From an uncultured Lachnospiraceae bacterium (GTDB taxonomy: Bacteria > Bacillota > Clostridia > Lachnospirales > Lachnospiraceae), in the NCBI GenBank assembly GCA_948473115.1, contig CAOKWI010000019.1, forward strand, positions 1 to 64,000: 64,000 nt of DNA, given 5' to 3'. This document shows, piece by piece, positions 22,682-31,512 of the stretch; the first letter of the stretch is position 1; each line of letters opens with the position of its first letter. Under the pieces are notes generated by a model, which saw only the letters and a program-made list of their open reading frames with translations, did no database searches and was not told where the DNA came from. The translations under genes were made by a program, and so were the position numbers.

Positions 22682-23627
22682 CCGGACAATCATCTTTTTC
22701 CTCTTGGTTTTGACCGCTGTGCTGGCGGCTGTCGTCCTGTATCAGCGCTTTGCGTTTTCGAGAGGGATCCGGACGAAACTGAAGCAGATCAGCCGACAGC
22801 TGGAGAATATTTCCAATTCTGACAGCGACGAGAAGGTGATGGTATTTACAGAGGAACCCTCCCTGATGGAACTGGAAGGCGGGATCAACCGACTGCTGAT
22901 TGACCGTCAAAGGGCAAAAGCCGACTTTAAGAGGAGCGAGATTGCCTCTAAGAAGATGCTGGCGAATATATCCCATGACATAAAGACGCCACTGACTGTT
23001 ATCCTGGGATACCTGGAGATCATGCGCCTTGCCGATCCTGGCGATGAAAGATTGAAGAAGGTGGAAAACAAGGCAAAACAGGTGATGGATCTGATCCATC
23101 AATTCTTCACCCTTGCAAAGCTTGAGGCAGGAGATACCAATATAACGCTGTCCAAAATCAATGTAAGCGAGATATGCAGGGAAAGCGCCCTGGGTTTCTA
23201 TGAGATCTTGTCACAGAAAGACTTTCAGGTGGAGATATCGATACCGGAATCACCTGTCTATGCCCAGGGCGAGAAAGATGCATTGCAGAGGATCCTGTTT
23301 AATCTGCTGTCCAATGCGATCCGGTATGGAAGCGACGGGAAATATCTTGGCATTTTTTTGCGTGAAGAGAAAGACAGCGTATTCATAGACGTGGTAGACA
23401 GGGGAAAAGGAATCGAAGAGGAATTTACAGACAGCGTGTTTGAACGGCTGTACACCATGGAGGACTCCAGAAACCGTGAGATGCAGGGGAATGGCCTGGG
23501 GCTGGCGATTGCGAAAAATCTTGCCGTCCAATTGGGCGGTGATCTTTCTTTGGACAGCATCCCAAATAGCAAAACCGTATTTACGGTGAGACTAAAAAGT
23601 GTGAGTTACAGGCATGACATGGCATAA
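22674..23627 (+). CDS. Sensor histidine kinase with one membrane segment
   Basis: A 317-residue kinase. One membrane segment (about 5-25) leads directly into a linker, then the H-box NISHDIKTPLTVI, N-box FNLLSNAIRYG, G-boxes DRGKGIEEE and GNGLGLAIAKNL. The lack of an extracellular domain suggests sensing in the membrane or through a partner transporter, as in lantibiotic-responsive kinases. ATG 22674 overlaps the regulator stop. Confidence 0.86.
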   Translation: MSDRTIIFFLLVLTAVLAAVVLYQRFAFSRGIRTKLKQISRQLENISNSDSDEKVMVFTEEPSLMELEGGINRLLIDRQRAKADFKRSEIASKKMLANISHDIKTPLTVILGYLEIMRLADPGDERLKKVENKAKQVMDLIHQFFTLAKLEAGDTNITLSKINVSEICRESALGFYEILSQKDFQVEISIPESPVYAQGEKDALQRILFNLLSNAIRYGSDGKYLGIFLREEKDSVFIDVVDRGKGIEEEFTDSVFERLYTMEDSRNREMQGNGLGLAIAKNLAVQLGGDLSLDSIPNSKTVFTVRLKSVSYRHDMA

Positions 23628-23707
23628 GGAAAGAAATTCGTAAGATTTGGTCAAGAGTTTTGAAAATCCATGCTGCTACAATGGTTTTCAGAAGGGAGGC
23701 AGCGAAT

Positions 23708-24631
23708 ATGTCTTATGTTTTGCAAACGAACCATCTTACGAAAAGAATAGATGGAAAAGAACTGGTAAACGATGTAAACATCCATGTAAAAAAGGGAGAG
23801 ATCTATGGGTTCGCGGGTCCCAACGGGGCCGGGAAAACCACGGTGATGAAGATGATCACCAACCTCTGGAAGCCTACAGAAGGGACTGTTGAACTGTTCG
23901 GGGTACCCCTTGAAAACACTTCCTGCGAAGTGTTCAGGCGTATGGGAAGCATTATTGAATTTCCCACATTTTATGAGCACATGAGCGGAAGGGACAATCT
24001 GTGGCTTCACTGTGAATATATGGGATACTATCACAGGGACGGCATACCCGAGACGCTGGAAATGCTGGGACTTGCCGGGGCGGCGGATCAGCCGGTGAAA
24101 AAGTATTCCCTGGGAATGAAGCAGCGGCTGGGCATTGCCCGCGCCGTGTTGTGCAGACCGGAGCTGGTAGTGCTCGACGAGCCCACAAACGGGTTGGATC
24201 CGGCCGGACTGAAACAGATCAGGGAGTTGTTTAAAATGCTGTCAACAGAATATGGCATCACGTTCCTGATATCCAGCCATCTTCTGTCTGAAATCGAAAG
24301 TATCGCGGATACGGTGGGTATCATCAGCCACGGGAAAATGGTAAGGGAAGTTTCCATGGAGGAAATCTCGGAAATGAATACCGCGTTTATAGAGCTTTCC
24401 GTAGAGAACACGCAGAAAGCCGCTTATGTGCTCACGGAAAAGCTGAATCTCGACCGCTTCAAGGTTCTGGATGATGTGAGGATCCGTATCTATGACGCAA
24501 CTGTTACGACACAGAATATTTCAAGGGAGCTGCTTCTGAACGGGGTGGAGATCGTTTCCATAACGAAACACACCGGATCATTGGAAGACTATTTCTTAAA
24601 AATGACGGCGGAGGTGGAAAAATCATGTTAA
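23708..24631 (+). CDS. ABC ATPase, bacitracin/lantibiotic-export type
   Basis: A 307-residue ATPase with Walker A GPNGAGKTT, signature YSLGMKQRLGIARA, Walker B LVVLDEPTNGLDPAG, SSHL switch and the C-terminal domain of BcrA/LanF proteins. ATG 23708 follows GGGAGG; the upstream in-frame extension is not conserved-looking. It overlaps the permease start by 7 bp. The preceding two-component genes probably regulate it. Confidence 0.85.
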   Translation: MSYVLQTNHLTKRIDGKELVNDVNIHVKKGEIYGFAGPNGAGKTTVMKMITNLWKPTEGTVELFGVPLENTSCEVFRRMGSIIEFPTFYEHMSGRDNLWLHCEYMGYYHRDGIPETLEMLGLAGAADQPVKKYSLGMKQRLGIARAVLCRPELVVLDEPTNGLDPAGLKQIRELFKMLSTEYGITFLISSHLLSEIESIADTVGIISHGKMVREVSMEEISEMNTAFIELSVENTQKAAYVLTEKLNLDRFKVLDDVRIRIYDATVTTQNISRELLLNGVEIVSITKHTGSLEDYFLKMTAEVEKSC

Positions 24632-25329
24632 AACTGATCCGGCTTGAATGGAAAAAGAACAACATTGGAAAGTATATACGGAACGCAGTCATTTTATCGG
24701 CGCTTCTGTGCCTGTTTGTGTTTGCCCTTACCTTTCTGGGAATCGCCAACGACCCTGACGGGACGCTGGACGCCGCGCCGGGAATGGATACGGTTTCTTC
24801 CCTGATAGAACTGTTTACCGGTATGGCATTTCTCATTTTTACGAGCGTCATGCTGTCGTCCTTTATTGTAAGCGCCTATCAGAATAAGACCATGAACCTG
24901 ATGTTCACTTATCCGGTGAGGCGCCAGAAAATACTGATCTCTCAAATGGTATCTGTCTGGATTTTTAACTTTGCGGCGCTGGTATTGTCAAAACTGGCAA
25001 TCTACCTGTGTGTCTTTATCGGATCAGGGTTTATGCCGTCATTCTTCGCGGTGGATTTTGATATGGGCAGCCCATCGTTTTATCTCCAGCTGATCCTGAA
25101 ATCCTTCGTGATCGTCAGTATGGGTTTTATGGCGCTGTTTGTGGGAATGGCGCTGAAATCTTCAAAGGCCGCTATCATTACTTCGTTTTTACTGATCTTT
25201 CTCACGCAGGCCAATGTGGGTGATTTTACAATGTCCGGCAATGCGGTCTTTCCGTTTGTGCTGACTGTGATCTCTTTCGGATTTGCCGTACTGTCAATCT
25301 GTCATGTGGAAAGAAGAGACCTGTCCTAA
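24625..25329 (+). CDS. ABC-2 permease partner (lantibiotic immunity type)
   Basis: A 234-residue protein with about six membrane segments. The motif MNLMFTYPVRRQKILISQ, a cytoplasmic coupling loop, is typical of LanE/LanG and BcrB permeases. It is the last gene of the rightward part of the island. A convergent operon begins 93 bp later. Confidence 0.8.
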   Translation: MLKLIRLEWKKNNIGKYIRNAVILSALLCLFVFALTFLGIANDPDGTLDAAPGMDTVSSLIELFTGMAFLIFTSVMLSSFIVSAYQNKTMNLMFTYPVRRQKILISQMVSVWIFNFAALVLSKLAIYLCVFIGSGFMPSFFAVDFDMGSPSFYLQLILKSFVIVSMGFMALFVGMALKSSKAAIITSFLLIFLTQANVGDFTMSGNAVFPFVLTVISFGFAVLSICHVERRDLS

Positions 25330-25384
25330 AAGCGACGGTTTGGCCTTGATCGTGCCGGGTGGCTTGGGTTTCCGGCTAAGGATC

Positions 25385-25405
25385 GGCGGCGCAGCACGCG
25401 CCGCC
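25385..25405. terminator. GC-rich hairpin between convergent operons
   Basis: GGCGGCGC-AGCAC-GCGCCGCC has perfect 8-bp arms, with an outer GGATC/GATCC pair. It lies between the convergent ABC genes. It lacks a clear T-run on either side, so a transcription-ending role is only probable. Confidence 0.4.
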
Positions 25406-25422
25406 CCGCTGATCCCACACGG

Positions 25423-27807
25423 TTATTCCATCGCTCTGATCTGCTCAACAAGGGATTGCTTTTTCAAACTTCCGGTTGTATAAGAAATCAGGATAAACTG
25501 CATCATCAGTAGCATCACTAAATAGATCAATGCGATCAGCCACGGAAATGAATAATAAAAGTAGGGACTCATCGCTTTTGCGACTACCTGTACGGAAAGG
25601 AAGCCAAGTCCGGTTCCCAAAAGCAATGTCACAAGCGTGGCAAAAACGGAATAAATCAACCCTTCATAACAAAGCATTTTGATTAGCTGCTTTTTACTCA
25701 AACCAATCGCCTGTAACATTCCAATTTCCTGTCTCCGGGACAAAAAGTTAGTGATTGTCGTATTCACAAGGTTGATTAGGGAAAAACACACGACAATAAC
25801 AGCCACTATCAACAACACCCCGAAAGATAGCTGTTGAAGTCCGCTATAATAAGTGATACTTTCTTTTATGGTTTCCATAACCAAATCGCTGTTTCCGTCT
25901 ATCAGCTGATTTAATGCAGCTTCAACCGTATCGAATTTATCTGTGTCAGTCATTACGGAAATAGTGCCTGTGCAATCTATTCCGGTCGCTTCCTCCATAA
26001 GCTGCTCTGGGAGCGTAAAGCATTTTGGGAAGCCAGGGTAAGAATATTCGTTTACAATCCCCATGACCGTATAGGTTTTTGTGTGAATTTGGCCAGATTC
26101 GGTTTCAAACTGCACTTCAACAGTATCGCCCAACGCAGCCTTTATGTCATAGAGGTCGGCACGCCCTTGAAGCAAGACAATTCCATTGCCAGCAATCAGT
26201 TCATCATAATCAACCGTTCCCGCAACTCGTTCTTTCTCCAAATTCTGCTGCTCATCTCGACGAAAGCCCTGAATCCATTTTCCGGAATTACCATTTACGC
26301 TATATTCTGCGTCCGTATAATACCAACGCACTGTTTCGGTAACACCGTCAATGGATTCGATTGCTTTTTCAAAATCATCATGATATAGGTTTTGTCGCTG
26401 TAATTCGGTTAATGAAATGTGTGCAGTATCAAAGGATTGATTCGCGTTGAGTTTAATATTAAATTCACCGACGGGGAAAGCCCTGCCCCTTGCCTCTGCA
26501 ACACCATCATAAGAAGCTAACATTGTCGAAATCAGTACAACCAATACTCCGCCAAGTGAAAGAGAGAGAATTGTTAAAACGGATTTGCCTTTCTGTCTGG
26601 ACAGATTCATTTTGGCAAGTGAAGCAGGTGTTACTTTACGGTGTAACACAGAACTTTCTTTTATCTCCCCTTTATAATCGGAATATCGCAATGCTTCCAT
26701 CGGAGATACTGACGCAGCTCTTTTTACAGGAGTACGAATGGCAATCATCACAATCATAAAAGCAAAAAGGCCAACTCCAACCGTCACAAATAAAGCAGTC
26801 AGCCAGTACCAGCCAGCGGGAACCAGAAAAAATCCGATCACATTTCCAATAACCAAACCGACAGGGATACCAATGGCAGCAAGTAATTTTCCCTCGCGGT
26901 AAACCATCTTTTTGATCTGCCGTTTTGTTGTCCCGATTGTGCGAAGCTGTCCATAGTTGCGGATATTGCCTGCTACTGAGATATAAAAAATCGAATAGAT
27001 AACAATGCCAGAGCCAATGAAAGTTATAAATCCGATCAGAAAATAAAACAGCATGTCACTTCCGCGGTTTTCGTCTCTTAGGTCAAAATAAGTGGAACGG
27101 ACAATCACATTATCATCGGAAATTCCCAATTGCTGTGCCAGCGTGTTTGCATAGGAGGAGGCTTTTTCCTCGCTCATGCCTTGAGCGTCTTTCAGCCCGA
27201 TGTAATAATCAATCATGCCCCTGCTGCCATACTGCCGTCTTACTGATTCTTTCGATATAATGGCTGTATAGCGTCCAATATCGCCAGTTTTCACATTTAG
27301 GATTCCTGTCAATTTGAAGTCATGGATCGTTCCATCAGAAAAGGGGATTTGGATTGTCTGGCCTAATTCATTTGAATACCCTAAACTGTCCAAAAAAGAT
27401 TCCTGTACTACAATTTCATCTTCAAAAGTTGGTAGATCCCCCGACCAGGGCATACTTTGCGATTTTAGCATATCTGCATTTGCATAAGTAAAATGAACGG
27501 TGGAATGATTTACCTGTTCAGAAAACGCGTTAAGAAATTCTCCTACCCACGCAATTTCTTCCTGATGATATAGTTCCTGTCCCTGTTGTTCAGAAATGGC
27601 ATGATACATAATCTGTGCTGTTTTTTGGTTGCGGTCTTGCGTTTCCTGTATGACCCCAAAACCATAGAGGACAATGGCGGACAGCAATGCGCTCGCAAGT
27701 GCAATTGTCAGAACAATAAAGGTATTTCTTTTTCGATTTGCTGATATACTTCGATTAGATACGCGTTTTGCTATGGCGCAGGTGTCATTTTCAAAAGGCC
27801 AAGTCAT
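25423..27807 (-). CDS. BceB-like FtsX-domain ABC permease
   Basis: A 794-residue permease paralogous to the 11682 gene (same MTWPFENDT start, same length, same order: one N-terminal helix, external domain, FtsX segments with the loop NYGQLRTIGTTKRQI, second external domain, three C-terminal helices). With the adjacent ATPase it forms a complete BceAB-type detoxification module for peptide antibiotics. The DNA is clearly more A+T rich than its ATPase gene and the rest of the island, suggesting a different origin. Confidence 0.84.
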   Translation of the reverse strand: MTWPFENDTCAIAKRVSNRSISANRKRNTFIVLTIALASALLSAIVLYGFGVIQETQDRNQKTAQIMYHAISEQQGQELYHQEEIAWVGEFLNAFSEQVNHSTVHFTYANADMLKSQSMPWSGDLPTFEDEIVVQESFLDSLGYSNELGQTIQIPFSDGTIHDFKLTGILNVKTGDIGRYTAIISKESVRRQYGSRGMIDYYIGLKDAQGMSEEKASSYANTLAQQLGISDDNVIVRSTYFDLRDENRGSDMLFYFLIGFITFIGSGIVIYSIFYISVAGNIRNYGQLRTIGTTKRQIKKMVYREGKLLAAIGIPVGLVIGNVIGFFLVPAGWYWLTALFVTVGVGLFAFMIVMIAIRTPVKRAASVSPMEALRYSDYKGEIKESSVLHRKVTPASLAKMNLSRQKGKSVLTILSLSLGGVLVVLISTMLASYDGVAEARGRAFPVGEFNIKLNANQSFDTAHISLTELQRQNLYHDDFEKAIESIDGVTETVRWYYTDAEYSVNGNSGKWIQGFRRDEQQNLEKERVAGTVDYDELIAGNGIVLLQGRADLYDIKAALGDTVEVQFETESGQIHTKTYTVMGIVNEYSYPGFPKCFTLPEQLMEEATGIDCTGTISVMTDTDKFDTVEAALNQLIDGNSDLVMETIKESITYYSGLQQLSFGVLLIVAVIVVCFSLINLVNTTITNFLSRRQEIGMLQAIGLSKKQLIKMLCYEGLIYSVFATLVTLLLGTGLGFLSVQVVAKAMSPYFYYSFPWLIALIYLVMLLMMQFILISYTTGSLKKQSLVEQIRAME

Positions 27808-27827
27808 GATCCGTCACCTCCTAATTA

Positions 27828-28505
27828 TCATTTTGGCAATTTTTCCACAATCCTGCCGTCCTCAATTCGTACAATGCGGTCGGCAAGCTGGGCAATCTCG
27901 TTGTTATGGGTAATCATAACAATGGTTTGGTTAAATTCCATGCTGGTACGCTTTAATAGCCCCAGTACATCGGCGCTGGTCTTGGAATCCAGGTTTCCGG
28001 TGGGCTCGTCGGCCAGGACGATAGCGGGTTTGGTAATCAGGGCACGGGCGATAGCCACACGTTGCTGCTGCCCGCCGGAGAGATTGTTAGGCATATTTTT
28101 TAATTTGTTGTCTAAGGCCAGCATACCCACGATCCCGTCCATGAATCCCTGATCTACCGTGTCGCCGTCCAGTTCCACAGGCAGGACAATGTTTTCATAG
28201 ACGTTCAGAATGGGGACAAGGTTATAGTTCTGGAAGATGAAGCCGATATTGCGGCGGCGGAAAATTGTCAGTTCCTCGTCATTCTTCTTGGCTAATTCCT
28301 GATCCCGAACAATGACGCTGCCGGACGTGGGAGAGTCCAGCCCGCCCATCATGTTGAGCAGGGTGGACTTGCCGCTGCCGGATGTCCCGACCACCGCTAC
28401 AAATTCCCCCTGCTCCACAGAGAAGTTGACACCATCTAAGGCACGGGTGATGTTTGGCTCGGTGCCGTAATACTTTTTCAGGTCAATGGTCTGCAAAATG
28501 CTCAT
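27828..28505 (-). CDS. BceA/MacB-type ABC ATPase
   Basis: A 225-residue ATPase with Walker A GTSGSGKST, signature LSGGQQQRVAIARAL, Walker B IVLADEPTGNLDS and ITHN switch. AAAGGAGC lies just before the ATG at 28505. The permease gene follows 20 bp downstream. It is the intact counterpart of the stub at 11535, with similar 5' sequence and leader. It might serve both permeases. Its upstream region carries the same tandem half-sites as the stub operon. Confidence 0.88.
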   Translation of the reverse strand: MSILQTIDLKKYYGTEPNITRALDGVNFSVEQGEFVAVVGTSGSGKSTLLNMMGGLDSPTSGSVIVRDQELAKKNDEELTIFRRRNIGFIFQNYNLVPILNVYENIVLPVELDGDTVDQGFMDGIVGMLALDNKLKNMPNNLSGGQQQRVAIARALITKPAIVLADEPTGNLDSKTSADVLGLLKRTSMEFNQTIVMITHNNEIAQLADRIVRIEDGRIVEKLPK

Positions 28506-28582
28506 AATAGAAAGCTCCTTTCAAGACTGTCCGTCTGTTAATAAAGAACGAAAAACGTTGTTCTTGGGCTACTGTAAACTTC

Positions 28583-28600
28583 AAATGTCACAGAAATGTC
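28583..28600 (-). promoter_or_regulatory. Tandem half-sites upstream of the intact BceAB-like operon
   Basis: AAATGTC-ACAG-AAATGTC (read on plus) is a direct repeat of 11-bp spacing, about 80 bp before the ATPase start. The wider 25 bp equals, with one mismatch, the site at about 11440-11464. This suggests that the same OmpR-type regulator (9570) controls both operons. Confidence 0.5.
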
Positions 28601-28626
28601 CGCGCCGACTACCTTTCAGAGTGTAG

Positions 28627-28814
28627 CTATTCAGTCTGAATAGTTACTTCAGAGTAACAGTTCAGCCATACGGCACCGCGAAGTCAACAATTGCAGTGTG
28701 TCCCATGGGGACACACTCCTGTGCAATTTTGCGAGACTTGCAGGCGCCAAAATGAGTTGAAAACTCATTTTGTGTGCATTCTCGTAACAGTTTGGCCGAA
28801 GGCTGAACTGTTAC
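28627..28814. repeat. Array of four hairpins bounded by an inverted repeat
   Basis: CTATTCAG-T-CTGAATAG (28627-28643), AGTGTGTCCC-ATG-GGGACACACT (28695-28717), AAAATGAGTT-GAA-AACTCATTTT (28749-28771) and GTAACAGTTTGGCC-GAA-GGCTGAACTGTTAC (28784-28814, two wobbles) lie in a row. GTAACAGTTCAGCC at 28654-28667 is also the exact inverse of 28801-28814. The 17-mer at 28725-28741 recurs at 5751-5767 and the 21-mer at 28654-28674 recurs inverted at 61272-61292. The 443-bp gap 28506-28948 holds no gene. Confidence 0.7.
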
Positions 28815-28843
28815 ACTTCAGAACTGACGTGCAAATAAAAAAC

Positions 28844-28872
28844 TTGCAAAAAGAATACGGATATGGTAAAAT
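28844..28872 (+). promoter_or_regulatory. Promoter of rplS
   Basis: TTGCAA (28844-28849), a 17-bp spacer and TAAAAT (28867-28872). About 75 nt of leader precede the rplS start. It gives rplS independent transcription, as needed now that trmD is 21.6 kb away. Confidence 0.65.
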
Positions 28873-28948
28873 CTGAATGTTGCGAAAACGAGATGGTCCT
28901 CTGTTACGGAAGGTATTAAGAACATCCATTTTATGAAGGAGGCTCAAT

Positions 28949-29296
28949 ATGAGTGATATTATCAGGGAAATCGAAGCAGAACAGTTAAAAGAGACAGTTG
29001 ATGATTTTAATGTCGGTGATACCGTTAAGGTGTACGGTAAGATCAAGGAAGGTAACCGTGAGAGAATCCAGGTCTTTGAAGGCGTTGTGCTGAAGAGGCA
29101 GGGCGGAAGCAACAGGGAGACCTTTACCGTGAGAAAGACTTCCAATGGTATCGGTGTTGAGAAGACATGGCCTTTGCATTCCCCCAATGTGGAAAAGATC
29201 GAAGTGGTGAGAAGAGGTAAGGTAAGGCGTGCGAAGCTGAATTACCTGAGAGACCGCGTGGGCAAGAAGGCAAAGGTAAAAGAACTGGTAAAATAA
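28949..29296 (+). CDS. rplS: Large ribosomal subunit protein bL19
   Basis: A 115-residue protein of usual length with bL19 motifs ([48 protein letters not shown]). It sits at the 50S-30S interface. AAGGAGG precedes the ATG. Its normal upstream neighbour trmD is missing. It ends in a strong terminator, so it is largely monocistronic. Confidence 0.95.
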   Translation: MSDIIREIEAEQLKETVDDFNVGDTVKVYGKIKEGNRERIQVFEGVVLKRQGGSNRETFTVRKTSNGIGVEKTWPLHSPNVEKIEVVRRGKVRRAKLNYLRDRVGKKAKVKELVK

Positions 29297-29338
29297 CGGT
29301 GGTGCACTGGAACAGAAGATTACCTGAAAATTACATGC

Positions 29339-29378
29339 AAAAGGACAATTACCTGTGTAGTTGTCCTTTTCTATTTTT
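29339..29378 (+). terminator. Intrinsic terminator of rplS
   Basis: Perfect 10-bp arms AAAAGGACAA (29339-29348) and TTGTCCTTTT (29361-29370) with a 12-nt loop, followed by CTATTTTT. It ends rplS transcription before the lepB promoter. Confidence 0.85.
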
Positions 29379-29386
29379 ATAATATG

Positions 29387-29395
29387 TGATATACT
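29387..29395 (+). promoter_or_regulatory. Extended -10 promoter of lepB-rbgA
   Basis: TGATATACT is an extended -10 (TG at 29387-29388, TATACT at 29390-29395) with no good -35. It lies just after the rplS terminator and 35 bp before the lepB start. Confidence 0.5.
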
Positions 29396-29430
29396 AATAT
29401 AAATGTGTGACTGGAATCAGGAAGCGGAAG

Positions 29431-30009
29431 ATGGCAAAAAACAAAGGGCTTAGTTTTTATAAGAAAAAGAAATCCATAAGCGCTGCTACGATCAAGGAGA
29501 TTTTCAGCTGGATTTTCGGGATACTGGCGGCGGTATTTATCGCCGCTGTGCTGGCCTATTTCCTGGGCATGACTACCAATGTGGTAGGGGTATCCATGGA
29601 ACCCGCATTGTACAATGGGCAAAAGATATATATCAATCGTTTCCTCTATATATTGTCCTCGCCTCAGGCAGGGGATGTGGTGGTTTTCCTGCCGAACGGA
29701 AATGAAAACGCCCACTACTATGTCAAGCGTGTGGTGGCGGTGCCGGGGGATCATCTGGTGGTGAAGGACGGCGTGCTTTTTGTAAACGGGCTGGAAAGCC
29801 CCTGGATCACGGATAAACTTGTGGAAGCCGGGATCGCGGAAAATGAGTTTACGCTGGAGAGCGGCGAATATTTCTGTATCGGGGATAATCCGGGCAACAG
29901 CGAGGACAGCCGTTCCGCCAACATCGGGCCGGTGAAGGAAACGGATATTGTAGGAAAAGTCTGGTTCAGGGGGAAATGCCCCGAACTGGGAATGGGGTTT
30001 GTGAAATAA
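29431..30009 (+). CDS. lepB: Type I signal peptidase (first copy)
   Basis: A 192-residue membrane protease that cleaves signal peptides on the outer face. A basic N-terminus and one membrane segment (about 25-48) precede the catalytic Ser55 (GVSMEPAL) and Lys99 (YYVKRVVAVPGD). The GDN...DSR box is present (CIGDNPGNSEDSRSAN). I chose ATG 29431 (GGAAG upstream); a GTG at 29407 in frame is possible. It stops 1 bp before rbgA. Confidence 0.9.
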   Translation: MAKNKGLSFYKKKKSISAATIKEIFSWIFGILAAVFIAAVLAYFLGMTTNVVGVSMEPALYNGQKIYINRFLYILSSPQAGDVVVFLPNGNENAHYYVKRVVAVPGDHLVVKDGVLFVNGLESPWITDKLVEAGIAENEFTLESGEYFCIGDNPGNSEDSRSANIGPVKETDIVGKVWFRGKCPELGMGFVK

Positions 30010-30010
30010 T

Positions 30011-30865
30011 ATGAATTATCAATGGTATCCCGGCCATATGACAAAGGCCCGGCGAATGATGCAGGAGAATATGAAGCTGATCGATCTGGTCATAGAACTG
30101 GTGGATGCGAGGATTCCCATAAGCAGCCGCAATCCGGATATCGATGTGCTTGGACAGAATAAGGCACGGGTGGTGCTGCTCAATAAATCCGACCTGGCCG
30201 ATCCGGCGCGCAACAGGCAGTGGGTCGATCACCTGAAAGGGCAGGGCGTCCATGTGCTGGAGATCAATTCCAAGACCGGCGCCGGCATCAAGGGGATCCA
30301 GGGTGTGGTGCAGGAGGCCTGTAGGGACAAGCTGGAACGTGACAGGAAGAGGGGAATCGTCAACAGGCCTGTCCGGGCCATGGTGGTAGGCATACCCAAT
30401 GTGGGAAAATCCACGTTCATCAATTCCTTTGCCGGAAAAGCCTGTACGAAGACGGGGAATAAGCCCGGAGTCACGAAGGGAAAGCAGTGGATCCGTCTGA
30501 ACAGGAACCTGGAACTGCTGGATACGCCGGGAATCCTGTGGCCCAAATTTGAAGACCAGCAGGTGGGAATGCATCTTGCCTTTATCGGTTCCATGAATGA
30601 TGAGATCATTGTCATGGAAGAACTGGCGTGGGATCTGCTGGACTGCCTGGAAACGCTGTATCCCGGAGCGGTACCGGCCAGGTACGGCGTGGAACATAAG
30701 GGGGCTCCCGCGGAAGTGCTGGAGGAGATCGCAAGGGTGCGGGGATGTATCCTGAAGGGCGAGAGCCTTGATTTGAAGAAGGCGGCCTCTGTCCTGCTGG
30801 AAGATTTCAGAAGCGGCAGGCTAGGGCGAATTACCATAGAATATCCGGCGGAAGAGAGGGTTTGA
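30011..30865 (+). CDS. rbgA: Ribosome biogenesis GTPase RbgA (YlqF)
   Basis: A 284-residue circularly permuted GTPase: G4 LLNKSDLAD and G5 precede G1 GIPNVGKSTFINSF and G3 DTPGILWPK, then a C-terminal RNA-binding domain. It is essential for late 50S assembly (bL27/uL16 stage) in Bacillus. It lies between the two signal peptidase genes, with 1-bp and 6-bp gaps, so all three are one operon. Confidence 0.93.
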   Translation: MNYQWYPGHMTKARRMMQENMKLIDLVIELVDARIPISSRNPDIDVLGQNKARVVLLNKSDLADPARNRQWVDHLKGQGVHVLEINSKTGAGIKGIQGVVQEACRDKLERDRKRGIVNRPVRAMVVGIPNVGKSTFINSFAGKACTKTGNKPGVTKGKQWIRLNRNLELLDTPGILWPKFEDQQVGMHLAFIGSMNDEIIVMEELAWDLLDCLETLYPGAVPARYGVEHKGAPAEVLEEIARVRGCILKGESLDLKKAASVLLEDFRSGRLGRITIEYPAEERV

Positions 30866-30871
30866 CAAGAC

Positions 30872-31495
30872 ATGACAAAAGGTATGGAAGCAGGCATCAG
30901 TAAAGGCCTTGACAGCGGGGCGGCCAAAGGAAGCAGAAAGGGTAAAGGCCTGAACAGGGTCATGAGGGAAATGATCAGTACGCTGCTCTATCTGCTGATC
31001 GTGTTATGCATTACCTATGTTGTGATCCACTATGTGGGACAGAGGACGGAGGTGTGGGGCGCCTCCATGGAATCCACCCTGAATGACGGGGATAATCTGA
31101 TCGTGGACAAGATAACCTACCGTTTCAGGGATCCCCAGAGATTTGATATCATAGTGTTTCCCTTTCAATATGAGGAGAATACCTACTATATCAAGAGGAT
31201 CATCGGCCTGCCGGGAGAAACGGTGCAGATCGGGCTGGACGGCACGATCTACATTGACGGCGAGGCGCTGGAGGAAAATTATGGCAGGGAGGTCATAAAG
31301 CCCGAGAATGTAGGCATTGCCATTGAACCTGTGGTGCTGGAGGAGGATGAATATTTCGTCATGGGCGACAACCGGAATAACAGCAGCGACAGCAGGACGG
31401 AAGTGGTGGGAAATATCCACAGGGATGATATCATAGGAAGGGCCTGGATGCGCATCTGGCCGCTGTCCGAGATAGGCATTTTGAAACATCAGTAG
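30872..31495 (+). CDS. lepB: Type I signal peptidase (second copy)
   Basis: A 207-residue protease with a longer Gly/Lys-rich cytoplasmic N-terminus (1-30), one membrane segment (about 35-54), Ser65 (WGASMESTL) and Lys108 (YYIKRIIGLPGE), plus the MGDNRNNSSDSR box. It differs clearly from the first copy, including the longer cytoplasmic head. Two divergent copies may differ in substrate preference. Confidence 0.9.
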   Translation: MTKGMEAGISKGLDSGAAKGSRKGKGLNRVMREMISTLLYLLIVLCITYVVIHYVGQRTEVWGASMESTLNDGDNLIVDKITYRFRDPQRFDIIVFPFQYEENTYYIKRIIGLPGETVQIGLDGTIYIDGEALEENYGREVIKPENVGIAIEPVVLEEDEYFVMGDNRNNSSDSRTEVVGNIHRDDIIGRAWMRIWPLSEIGILKHQ

Positions 31496-31512
31496 AGAAA
31501 TGGGGCATTCTT

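Larger units (their letters stand above)
7310..28930. other. Accessory island between trmD and rplS
   Basis: In most Firmicutes trmD is followed directly by rplS. Here about 21.6 kb separates them. It carries GntR-ABC, two-component, LytTR/AgrC-like, CPBP and ABC-transporter genes plus many small palindromes. The upstream operon has its own terminator and rplS has its own promoter at the far edge (28844-28872). No integrase or terminal repeat of the island as a whole was found, so it may have grown by several insertions. Base composition varies inside it; the permease at 25423-27807 is visibly more A+T rich than its neighbours. Confidence 0.65.

Noticed and set aside
7310..28930. Lantibiotic or bacteriocin biosynthesis cluster
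   Set aside because: Only transporter, regulator and protease genes are present; no precursor peptide or LanM/LanB/LanC-type enzyme was recognised.
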